Below are positions 31,351-39,408 of a stretch of DNA of 64,000 bases, piece by piece. Position 1 is the stretch's first letter. Every line of letters starts with the position of its first letter. The position numbers and the translations under genes are program-made. The notes under the pieces were generated by a model. The model was not told the DNA's origin, searched no databases, and saw nothing but the letters and a program-made list of their open reading frames with translations. Origin of the DNA: Comamonas sp. BIGb0124 (GTDB lineage Bacteria; Pseudomonadota; Gammaproteobacteria; Burkholderiales; Burkholderiaceae_C); assembly GCF_003752175.1 (NCBI RefSeq), contig NZ_RJVF01000015.1, positions 223,654 through 287,653 on the forward strand. Reading direction: 5' to 3'.

Positions 31351-32721
31351 TCAGGCCGTGGCCGCGAGCAGCGTTCGTCCGAAAAAATCGCCCGCCTCGC
31401 GGATGCCGGGCAGAGTAAAGAAAAAACCGCCGCCGACGGGCTTGATGTATTCCTCGAGCGGCTCGCCATCCAGGCGTTTCTGCACGGTGACGAAGCCCTC
31501 GAGCAGATCGGCCTGATAGCAGATGAACAGCAGCCCCATGTCGAGCTGGCCCGACTTGGTCACGCCGTTCGAATAGTTGAACGGACGCCGCAGGATGAGG
31601 CTGGCTTCATCGCCCGGCCGGCGCGGATTGGCCAGGCGGATGTGGGCGTCCAGCGGCGTCTGCTTGCCGGCGGGGTCGTCGAAATACAGCGGCACATGGT
31701 GTTCGGTCTGGCCGGAGGTGCCCAGCGGCGCCCCGCTGTCCTTGACCCGGCCCATGATCGCTTCCTGCTCGCGCAGGGGCGTGCGATCCCAGCGCTCGAC
31801 GAAGTTGCGGATGATGCGCACCGCCTGGTACGTGCCGCCCGTGGCCCAGGCCGGTTCGCCCCGCCCCGGCCCGATCCAGACCACATCCGCCATCATCTGG
31901 CGGTCGGCCGAATCGGGGTTGGCCGAGCCATCGCGGAAGCCCAGGAAATTGCGAGCGCTTTCGGGCGGCTGGCCCGGCCGCGCAGGCACGGAGGGCACGC
32001 TGCCTTCCTGCTTCCAGCGCAGCACCAGCAGATCGGGCAAGGCCTTGATGATGTCGCGCAGCGCATGGATATTGGTGTCCGGCGTGTTGGCGCAGAACTG
32101 CAGCGTGAGGTCGCCATGGCAGAGCGCGGCATCCAATGCATCGTTGGGATGGCGTTCCATGCGCTGCAGCCGTCGCGGTTTGGCCGATGCCAGGCCATAA
32201 CGCTCGTCGAACATCGCGTCGCCCAGGCTGAGCGTGACGGTGAGCGCATCGGGTGTGACGATGGGACCGAGCAGTCCCGAATCGGCGGGCGGCAGGCGCG
32301 GATCGAGCACGGGGGCGGGGCCGCCCTGGGTCAGGAAGGCCACGCGCTCGGTGAGCGTGCGCAGCAGGCGTTCGAGTTCCTGGCGATCGGCCGCGAGCAC
32401 GTCGAAGGCCGCCACCATGCCGCAGGCAGGCCTGGGCGTCACGATACCGGCCTGGTGCTCGCCAAGGTAGTCGTGGCGCTGCTGCAGCGTGTCGCTGTGC
32501 GGTGCGTCGGCCACCTGGCCTTGCGCGGCAGCGAGGGGCGCAGCCTGCGCGGGGCCGGCTGCAACAGCCGTCCAGGCCGCAGCGCCGGCGCCCAGGCTCT
32601 GCAGCAGGCCGCGGCGCGACATCATCGGGCAACCGCCGCCGTCCGGGCCGGGCGTGGATGGACCGGCTGCAACGGCGCGATCGGAAGATGGCATGGAAGG
32701 CTTGGCGTTCGGGGAATTCAT
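31351..32721 (-). CDS. efeB: EfeB, Tat-exported Dyp-type heme peroxidase
   Basis: This 456-residue DyP peroxidase of the EfeUOB system oxidises ferrous iron or acts on heme in the periplasm. A twin-arginine signal SRRGLLQSLGAGAAAW is followed by the cut region AQA. The heme-pocket GxxDG signature appears as GFRDGSANPD, and the proximal His lies in the C-terminal half. The ATG at 32721 lies 18 bases after the efeU stop; a TTG abutting that stop is the alternative. The N-terminal 35 residues before the Tat motif are unusually long and Pro/Ser-rich. Confidence 0.93.
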   Translation of the reverse strand: MNSPNAKPSMPSSDRAVAAGPSTPGPDGGGCPMMSRRGLLQSLGAGAAAWTAVAAGPAQAAPLAAAQGQVADAPHSDTLQQRHDYLGEHQAGIVTPRPACGMVAAFDVLAADRQELERLLRTLTERVAFLTQGGPAPVLDPRLPPADSGLLGPIVTPDALTVTLSLGDAMFDERYGLASAKPRRLQRMERHPNDALDAALCHGDLTLQFCANTPDTNIHALRDIIKALPDLLVLRWKQEGSVPSVPARPGQPPESARNFLGFRDGSANPDSADRQMMADVVWIGPGRGEPAWATGGTYQAVRIIRNFVERWDRTPLREQEAIMGRVKDSGAPLGTSGQTEHHVPLYFDDPAGKQTPLDAHIRLANPRRPGDEASLILRRPFNYSNGVTKSGQLDMGLLFICYQADLLEGFVTVQKRLDGEPLEEYIKPVGGGFFFTLPGIREAGDFFGRTLLAATA

Positions 32722-32739
32722 GGTGGCGTGATCCGGCAA

Positions 32740-34764
32740 TCAGCGTGACGGGGCCTGCGGCACGTCGAGATCCGCGGCCTGCGACAGCAGGTCGAGTGCA
32801 TCGGCCAGGGGACGAAGCCCGGGGGCTGCCGGTCCGGTGTCGGGCCAGGCTGCCCACGCGCTCTTGGCGGCTGCAACCGCTTCCGGCCGCGACACGGCCA
32901 GCACGGGCAGCAGCAGGTCGAGCACCCGTGCCGTACCGGCACGCAGGCCCGCCAGTTCGGCCGCCTCGGTGGCGCTCGGGGATTGCCCGTGCGGCGACAG
33001 GCCGTCGGCCTGCCGCCGCACGGCCGAAGCCGTGGCGGCCAGCAGTTGGCGAGGCGTGAGCTCCAGCGTACGCAACCGAGCGGCAAGCGTATCCAGATCC
33101 TGTGCGGCCGCCTGCAGGGCGGCCGCCGTCAGGTCCGGGCCCTGGCCCGCCGCGCCATCGAGGGCCAACCGACGCAGGCCCGTGGCGGACGCCCCGTCCC
33201 GTCGCGCATCGCGACCGGTACCGCCCTGCGCGGCGGGTGCCACGCTGGCATAACGGGCCACGGCCTGCTGCAGCAGGTGCAGGGTCTCGGGCATGTTGCC
33301 GTCCTGCAGGGCGGATTCGGCCTGGCTCAAGGCGTCCTGCGCATCGCTCACCTGCAACAGAGTGAACACCCGATACTCGGCCAGCGCACCGATGAAATCC
33401 ACCATCTGCGGCGCACGGGCCCGGCTGTCGGACTCCGCGGACGCCGCCACCCGAAGCCGGCCGCGCGGGCTGCTCAGCAGTCCGCAGGTGATGGCGTACT
33501 CGCCCGGCTGCAGGCGCACGCTCAGCGTCTGGGTCAAGCCAGGGGCGATGTTCTCGCGCTCGTCGACCACCATCACGCCGTCGAGAATCTCCCACTCCAG
33601 CGAACGTTCGGATCGATTGACGATGACAAAACGCGTCCGGCCCGCAGGCACCGCGATGTCGGACGGGTCGCAGGTGTTGTCGCTTACGGTCACGGTCACC
33701 ACACGCTCGCCGGGCGCAGCCGGTGCGCGCGGGCGCCCGGATGCCGCCTGGAAGGCATACAGTCCAGCCAGCACCAGCACGGCGGATACCCCCAGCATGC
33801 CACGCCAGAACGCCGCAGAGGGCGGAGGCACGCCGGCGGATGACCTCTGCGAGGCGCTCGACGGAGCGGCTGCCGGCGCACCGGCCGTGCCGTGCCCAGG
33901 CCTTGTCGTCCCCGTTTCAGCAGTGCTCTTGGCCGCCGCGGGCAACGCCCGATTGCGCCGACGTGCACCGATCGCCAGCGCCAACACGCAAGCCAGCAGG
34001 TAGACGATGTAGACCGCGAACTCGCTGGCTACCGGCGTGGCCTGGTAACCCAGCAGGCCGGCCAGCACGGAGCCGGCCACGCTGTCCATGGGCAAGGCAT
34101 CGCTCCAGTCGAAAACCACCTGCTGGCCCAGATTCCAGATACCGGCTTCGTGCAGCTTGCGCAGCGAACCCGCCAGCAAGCCTGCCGCCACCAGCACGAT
34201 GAGCAGCGACGTCCACGCAAAAAACCGCCGCAGATCGAGGCGCACGCCGCCCCGGTACAGCAACACGCCCAGCAAAGCGGCCACCGCGATGCCGCCCAGG
34301 GCACCGACCGGCGACTGCCAGCCCGGACTTTGCTGAAACACGGCGAGCAGGAAAAACACCGACTCCAGCCCTTCGCGGGCGACCGCCAGGAACACCATGC
34401 CGACCAGTCCCCAGGCCCCGCCTGCACCGGCCGCCTGATCGACCGCGCCTCGCAGCCGGGCGCTCATGCCGCGTGCCGACCGGCTCATCCAGAACACCAT
34501 GTAGGTCAGCATCCCCACGGCCAGAAAACCGACGATGGCCTCGAACAGCTCCTGCTGCTTCTGCGGGAAATCCGCAGCCAGCCACTGCAGGCCCGCACCG
34601 ACGGCCAGGGACAGCGCCACGGCCAGGCCGATACCCACGCCCATCACGGGCATCCAGCCTCGCCGTCCGGTCCGGCCGAGGTAGGTGGCGACGATGCCGA
34701 TGATGAGGGCGGCTTCCAGCCCCTCGCGGAGCATGATGAGAAAAGGTGCGAGCACAGAGCCCAT
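32740..34764 (-). CDS. efeU: EfeU iron permease fused to a cupredoxin domain and a degenerate M75-like region
   Basis: In this 674-residue protein residues 1-265 are the FTR1/EfeU ferrous-iron permease with its two REGLE motifs (13-17 and 130-134). After a Pro/Ser-rich linker and one more span (about 322-342), residues 354-441 match the EfeO cupredoxin domain (TCDPSDIAV, EWEILDGVMVVDERENIAPG, ITCGLLSSPRG; C365 and C427 likely metal ligands). Residues about 453-510 then align with the start of the M75 domain (FIGALAEYRVF against LVTPVTEYKLY of the neighbouring EfeO) but lack the HxxE site. The start MGSVLAPFLIMLREG fits the family; 24 upstream residues are not conserved. Confidence 0.9.
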   Translation of the reverse strand: MGSVLAPFLIMLREGLEAALIIGIVATYLGRTGRRGWMPVMGVGIGLAVALSLAVGAGLQWLAADFPQKQQELFEAIVGFLAVGMLTYMVFWMSRSARGMSARLRGAVDQAAGAGGAWGLVGMVFLAVAREGLESVFFLLAVFQQSPGWQSPVGALGGIAVAALLGVLLYRGGVRLDLRRFFAWTSLLIVLVAAGLLAGSLRKLHEAGIWNLGQQVVFDWSDALPMDSVAGSVLAGLLGYQATPVASEFAVYIVYLLACVLALAIGARRRNRALPAAAKSTAETGTTRPGHGTAGAPAAAPSSASQRSSAGVPPPSAAFWRGMLGVSAVLVLAGLYAFQAASGRPRAPAAPGERVVTVTVSDNTCDPSDIAVPAGRTRFVIVNRSERSLEWEILDGVMVVDERENIAPGLTQTLSVRLQPGEYAITCGLLSSPRGRLRVAASAESDSRARAPQMVDFIGALAEYRVFTLLQVSDAQDALSQAESALQDGNMPETLHLLQQAVARYASVAPAAQGGTGRDARRDGASATGLRRLALDGAAGQGPDLTAAALQAAAQDLDTLAARLRTLELTPRQLLAATASAVRRQADGLSPHGQSPSATEAAELAGLRAGTARVLDLLLPVLAVSRPEAVAAAKSAWAAWPDTGPAAPGLRPLADALDLLSQAADLDVPQAPSR

Positions 34765-34831
34765 GAAAGCGAATCCTGTTGTTGTTGTCACGGTTGCCGG
34801 GCTCCATCGCCTGCCGAAGCGGAGAGTGCAC

Positions 34832-34850
34832 GACAACCATTTGCATTTAC
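34832..34850 (-). promoter_or_regulatory. Candidate Fur box upstream of efeU
   Basis: The minus strand reads GTAAATGCAAATGGTTGTC, matching 12 of 19 positions of the E. coli Fur consensus including the outer G and C. It lies 67 bases before the efeU start and within the divergent region shared with the MocR gene. Iron repression of efeUBO is expected from other systems. The match is moderate, so this is a candidate only. Confidence 0.4.
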
Positions 34851-34984
34851 GCCGGAATTCTAGCGGTCCGCGTCATTCCCCTGCCGGCACGCGGATACGG
34901 GTCGGTTTCACCCCTTTGCATGGGCAGGCAGGGCAACCGGCCGCCGATGGCCGGCCTGTCGCCGATGCCATACTTGAGCAGACC

Positions 34985-36478
34985 ATGAATCGACTGACGG
35001 ACCCGGCCATGTCGCCCGCTTCACCCCTGCCCCCGCTGTCCGGCGACGCCACGCAGCCTCTTTACCGCCAGGTCTACGAGCGCTTTCGGCTCGGCATCGT
35101 GCAGGGCTTGCTGGCGCCCGGCGACCGCATCCCCTCGGCGCGTGCCCTGGCCCAGGAATTGGGCGTTGCCCGCGGCACGGTCGAGCTGGCCTATTCGCTG
35201 CTGAACGCCGAGGGATATGTGCAATCGCGCGGCCAGGCGGGCACCGTGGTCGCGCCCGGACTGCACAGCCTCCAGCGCGTGCCAAAGGCTGCAGCGGCAG
35301 CACCCTCCCCTGCAAGAATCGAGACGGCCCGAGGACACGACGTCAAGGCGCAAGACGGCGGTTGGGTCCTGCAACCCGAATCGGTCCTGCCGCTGCAGAT
35401 GGGCCTGCCCGCGCTCGATGCGTTTCCGCGCAAGATCTGGGCGCGGCTCGGTGCACGCCATCTGCGCGCCACGCAGATTCCGGGGCTGGGCTATCCGCCG
35501 CCAGGCGGGTTGCCCGCGCTGCGCCAGGCCATCGCGGCCTATCTGCAAATGGCACGCGGCATCCAATGCCTGCCGTCGCAGGTCTTCGTGACCTCGGGTC
35601 TGCGCAGTTCGCTGCTGCTGGCCACGCAGGCGCTGCTTGTTCCCGGCCAGCGGGTCTGGACGGAGGATCCGGGCTATCCGCCCACCCGCCAGTTGCTCAC
35701 CCATCTGGGCCTGCATTGCGTGCCGGTGCCGGTCGATGGCGAGGGTCTGATGGTGCACCGCGGACTGGCTCTGGATGAACACGCCAAGGCCGCCGTGGTG
35801 ACACCCGCTCACCAGAGCCCTCTGTCGATGTCCTTGTCCCTGCCGCGGCGACAGGCGCTGCTGGAATGGGCTTCACGCCGTGAGGCCTGGATCGTCGAGG
35901 ACGACTACGACGGCGAATACCGTTACGCCAGCCGTCCCCTGCCCGCACTCAAGAGCCTGGACCGCGACGGCCGCGTGCTCTATGCAGGCACCTTCAGCAA
36001 GGTCCTGATCCCGGCACTGCGCATGGCCTATCTGGTGGTGCCCGAGACACAGGTGCCGCGCTTCGAACAGGTCGCCCAAGTCTGCGGCAGCGGCGCACCC
36101 ACGCTGACCCAGGAGATCGTGGCTTCGTTCATGGCCGAAGGCCATTTCGTTCGGCACATCCAGCGCATGAGGCGGCTCTATGCCGATCGGCGCGAAACGG
36201 CAGTGGCCGCGTTCTCCGGCATCCTGTCGCCCCACATGCGGATCGAACCGCAGCCCGGCGGCATGCACCTGATCCTTCGCATGGCCGGTCACCACACCGA
36301 CCGGTCCCTGGTCGCCCGCATGCGCGCCGGCGGCCTCTACGCCCAGGCCCTGTCGCGCTGGTCGATCGACACGCCGCCCGAATCCGCCGTACTGGTGAGT
36401 TTCACCAACATCGCCACGGCCGAACAGGCCGAAGCCCATGCCCGGCACATCCTTGCCTTGCTGCCGCAGCAGCCGTGA
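34985..36478 (+). CDS. MocR/PdxR-type regulator (GntR helix-turn-helix plus aminotransferase fold)
   Basis: This 497-residue protein has an N-terminal GntR winged helix (residues about 24-92: PLYRQVYERFRLGIVQGLLAPGDRIPSARALAQELGVARGTVELAY) joined to a type I aminotransferase domain from about 130. The PLP-binding Lys is in YAGTFSKVLIPALRMAYL, with EDDYDGEYRY before it. Such regulators sense PLP or amino compounds and usually control a neighbouring gene. The neighbours here are the divergent efeU and the convergent AhpD-like gene, and neither target is certain. The ATG at 34985 precedes the first GntR helix. Confidence 0.92.
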   Translation: MNRLTDPAMSPASPLPPLSGDATQPLYRQVYERFRLGIVQGLLAPGDRIPSARALAQELGVARGTVELAYSLLNAEGYVQSRGQAGTVVAPGLHSLQRVPKAAAAAPSPARIETARGHDVKAQDGGWVLQPESVLPLQMGLPALDAFPRKIWARLGARHLRATQIPGLGYPPPGGLPALRQAIAAYLQMARGIQCLPSQVFVTSGLRSSLLLATQALLVPGQRVWTEDPGYPPTRQLLTHLGLHCVPVPVDGEGLMVHRGLALDEHAKAAVVTPAHQSPLSMSLSLPRRQALLEWASRREAWIVEDDYDGEYRYASRPLPALKSLDRDGRVLYAGTFSKVLIPALRMAYLVVPETQVPRFEQVAQVCGSGAPTLTQEIVASFMAEGHFVRHIQRMRRLYADRRETAVAAFSGILSPHMRIEPQPGGMHLILRMAGHHTDRSLVARMRAGGLYAQALSRWSIDTPPESAVLVSFTNIATAEQAEAHARHILALLPQQP

Positions 36479-36569
36479 CCGGGTCCGGCCGCTGCCGGGT
36501 TCGAGGATCCCGCCTGCGCTCGAATCCCTTGCGTGCCAGGCCCGCAAGCCCGAAGGTCGCCCGTTCCGA

Positions 36570-37049
36570 TCAGTGCAGCCCGGCCTTTTCCAGCCCGTAG
36601 AGCGCATCGGCCGAGCCCGGAACGACCCGGAAACCGATCGCCAGCCTGTTCCAGCCGTTGATGGCAACGATCAGGAAAGTCAGGTCCGACAACTCCGTCT
36701 CGGACAGTTGTTCGCGAACCTCGGCATACACGGCATCGCTCACGCCATGCGGCGGCAACTGCGTGACGGCTTCCGTCCAGGCCAGCACGGCACGCTCCCG
36801 TGCACTGAACAGGGTGGACTCGCGCCAGATCGCAAGGTGGTGCACACGCAGCTCGCGCTCGCCGTGGATCTTGGCTTCCTTCACGTGCATGTCCAGGCAG
36901 AACGCGCAGCCGTTGAGCTGCGAAGCCCGGATGGTGACCAGATCACCGATCTCCTGCACCCAAGGCGACTTCTTCACGCTGTTGTTGAAATCGAGGTACT
37001 TCCGTGCGGCTTCGGCAGACAGCTGGAAGTAGTTCAGACGCTGACTCAT
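36570..37049 (-). CDS. Carboxymuconolactone decarboxylase / AhpD-like protein
   Basis: This 159-residue protein has the AhpD-like active-site pattern QLNGCAFCLDMHVKEA (CxxC then His), near residues 44-60. Homologues act as alkylhydroperoxidase-like thiol peroxidases or decarboxylases, and the CxxC points to the peroxidase-like group. The ATG at 37049 follows AAAGG; a 23-residue basic upstream extension is not conserved. It lies 266 bases after the AraC gene on the same strand and convergent to the MocR gene. Confidence 0.88.
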   Translation of the reverse strand: MSQRLNYFQLSAEAARKYLDFNNSVKKSPWVQEIGDLVTIRASQLNGCAFCLDMHVKEAKIHGERELRVHHLAIWRESTLFSARERAVLAWTEAVTQLPPHGVSDAVYAEVREQLSETELSDLTFLIVAINGWNRLAIGFRVVPGSADALYGLEKAGLH

Positions 37050-37315
37050 GAGATGACCTTTCTGTCGACGGTGTCGTCTTGTCGTGAATAGACGGGCACC
37101 GGCCGGCGTGGCGCGCACGCACGCAAGACCGCTTGCCCGCAGGCTGAACCGATGGCTCGTTGCGTCGCATCGTTCGTTCAGCGGTGTGTATCTTCCGCCC
37201 CCGCACGCCCGCGCAAAAGTACCAAGAAAGATGTTTTCTCATGGGCCATGATGCCCAGGCCCTAAGGGCGGGCGACGGCAGCCGTCACCTCCCCCGCGCA
37301 GACAGTCCCTGCCCG

Positions 37316-38236
37316 CTACCCCTGGCTCTGGCCGCGCAGCCAGGCGCCCGGCGGCAGGCCCTTGAGCTGCGAGAACACCCGGCTCAGATGGCTCTGGTCG
37401 GCAAAACCGCAGGCATCCGCCACTTCTGCAAGGCTCAGGCGCGAGGTCAGCAGCAAGGTCTGTGCGCGCTCGATGCGTTGCGACAGCACCCATTGGTAGG
37501 GTGTCATGCCCGTGGTGTCGCGGAAGGCGCGAATGAAGTGGCCGCGTGACAGCTTGCAGGCCGTCGCGACGGCGTCGATCGAGGCCTGGGCCACATCCTG
37601 GCTCGACAGCATGTCCTTGGCCCGCTGTTCGTTGACGCGCGACAGCACGTGGCGCTTGCGCGGCGTGCCCTGCGACAGCACACCGCCGTACTGTTCGATC
37701 AGATAGGTCTGCATCACGAGACCTATCTGCTCGACGAACAGCGCGCTGGCCTGCTGAGGCCGCTCGAGCGCCGGCAGCACGGCTGCCGCCAGATGGGCCA
37801 GCACGGGGTCGCGCAAGCCGGTCACGCACTCCAGGCCGCGCACACGCCGGCCCTGCCGCTCGTCCACCGCGCGTTCGAAAGCCGTACGTGGAATCTCCAG
37901 AAGCAGGAAGTCGAATGCGCCGCGCAGATCGGCCTGGTAATCGTGCGAAAAACTGCGCACGTACACGTCCTGCTGCCCAAAGTCATGCGCGGTACTGTGT
38001 TTGCCGCCGTGGAAAATGCGGCGGCTGTGGCCCTGGGTCAGCGACACCCCGATCAGATAACCCCGATCGCTGGCGGGCGTGGTCACCTGTTCCAGGAAAC
38101 GCCCATCCGAGCGCTTGCGATAGAACGACACGTCCTGCCCGTGCAGTTCCTGGCTGGTGCCCAGGCGGCTGGCCGTACAGCCCAGCGAGTCCACGCGGGC
38201 AGGCGATGCGCCGACAGCGGCAGGCGTCAAGTTCAT
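37316..38236 (-). CDS. AraC-family transcriptional regulator
   Basis: This 306-residue regulator has an N-terminal sensing domain (about 1-190) and a C-terminal pair of AraC helix-turn-helix motifs. The first is around ASIDAVATACKLSRGHFIRAFRDTTGMTPYQWVLSQRIERA and the second LSLAEVADACGFADQSHLSRVFSQLKGLPPGAWLRG. The ATG at 38236 (MNLTPAAVG) is chosen by size; the open frame continues upstream through unrelated sequence. It stands between the TDT-channel operon and the AhpD-like gene on the same strand. The inducer is unknown. Confidence 0.88.
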   Translation of the reverse strand: MNLTPAAVGASPARVDSLGCTASRLGTSQELHGQDVSFYRKRSDGRFLEQVTTPASDRGYLIGVSLTQGHSRRIFHGGKHSTAHDFGQQDVYVRSFSHDYQADLRGAFDFLLLEIPRTAFERAVDERQGRRVRGLECVTGLRDPVLAHLAAAVLPALERPQQASALFVEQIGLVMQTYLIEQYGGVLSQGTPRKRHVLSRVNEQRAKDMLSSQDVAQASIDAVATACKLSRGHFIRAFRDTTGMTPYQWVLSQRIERAQTLLLTSRLSLAEVADACGFADQSHLSRVFSQLKGLPPGAWLRGQSQG

Positions 38237-38391
38237 GGGGATCCGGGCGGGGCGTGGAGAAAAAACCGTCGACCCGCCGAGGCCGGCAGGTACCAGCGCA
38301 TGGTAGCGGCATAGCCCGGGCCCGGCCAGGCCCCAGTGGAACGTCCCTGCCGGCAGCCGGGATTCAGCCTTGTCCGGCCGGAGGCCGGTCC

Positions 38392-39408
38392 TCAGTCCTC
38401 GCGAAAGGCTGCGCCGCTGGCCAGATGCCAGACGGTGTGCCAGGCCACCCAGCACACCAGGACGGTCGCCACGGTCAGCGCCACCACCGCCACCGTGGCG
38501 GTATAAGGCGACGGCCGGGCCATGTAGTAGCCCAGCGAAGCACCGGCCCAGCCGCCGGCCGGGAAGGTCATCGCCCACCAGCTCATGAAGAAGGGCCCAT
38601 GCGCCAGATGGCGCCCCAGACTGGCCAGCAGGATCGCGATGAACAGGGCCATGCAGTACAGCAAGTCGCCCAGCGCACCGGCATGGCCACCCGTGAAGGC
38701 CAGATAGGACGACAGGCCGATCGAAGGCGGTGCCAGCAGGATGAACAGCGTGGGCATGCTGCGCGCACTCATGGCCGGCACGAACAGCACCCGGTGCAGA
38801 ACGATGGTGAAGAACGGCAGCCACAGCATCAGGCCCACCGAGAAAAAGAACCAGCTGATCTCGACATGGCCCAGCGGGACACCGCCCACGGGCACCAGGA
38901 TGTTGCCCACCACCGGGATGAACCAGGCGGGCGTCATCACGGCCTCGTCCTGCGCATGCACGATCCAGCGGCGTATCAGGGTCACGGCCAGCACCAGATG
39001 CAGCGCCGCGCCCAGCCACCACAGCGCTTCGGCCCAGTCCGGCGCATAGGGCCGCACACCGATCGACAGCACCACCAGCGACACCGAGGCGGCCGGAAAA
39101 AAGCTCGACCGCACCGGATGGGCAAACTCCTCGGCCACCTCGCGCAGGCAGAAGCCGAGCTTGGCCAGATGCGCCAGCGACAGCAGCACGCCGCACGACA
39201 CCGCCAGCACCAGCAGCACCTCGCTGACGAGCAGCGGCACACCGATCGCGCGGTGAGCCAGCGCCCAGGCATTGGAGAGTCCGCCCAGCCCCATCACGGT
39301 GGCGAACATGGCCATCGGCAGGCGTGCCAGCCAGGGCTTTTCAGGGCCGCCGGCCGAGGAAGGCGCGGCGGCAGCCTCTGCGGAGGCGGTGGGCGTCGTC
39401 GTGTTCAC
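38392..39408 (-). CDS. TDT/SLAC1-family membrane transporter (TehA-like)
   Basis: This 338-residue protein has ten predicted hydrophobic spans, with the family phrases MAMFATVMGLGGLSNAWALA, TPAWFIPVVGNILVPVGG and SWWAMTFPAGGWAGASLGYY. The family contains TehA tellurite-resistance channels, plant SLAC1 anion channels and sulfite exporters. The start is a GTG at 39408 overlapping the stop of the upstream MFS gene (GTGA), giving coupled translation. It is the last gene of the operon beginning at the amidohydrolase. The transported ion is not predictable. Confidence 0.87.
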   Translation of the reverse strand: MNTTTPTASAEAAAAPSSAGGPEKPWLARLPMAMFATVMGLGGLSNAWALAHRAIGVPLLVSEVLLVLAVSCGVLLSLAHLAKLGFCLREVAEEFAHPVRSSFFPAASVSLVVLSIGVRPYAPDWAEALWWLGAALHLVLAVTLIRRWIVHAQDEAVMTPAWFIPVVGNILVPVGGVPLGHVEISWFFFSVGLMLWLPFFTIVLHRVLFVPAMSARSMPTLFILLAPPSIGLSSYLAFTGGHAGALGDLLYCMALFIAILLASLGRHLAHGPFFMSWWAMTFPAGGWAGASLGYYMARPSPYTATVAVVALTVATVLVCWVAWHTVWHLASGAAFRED

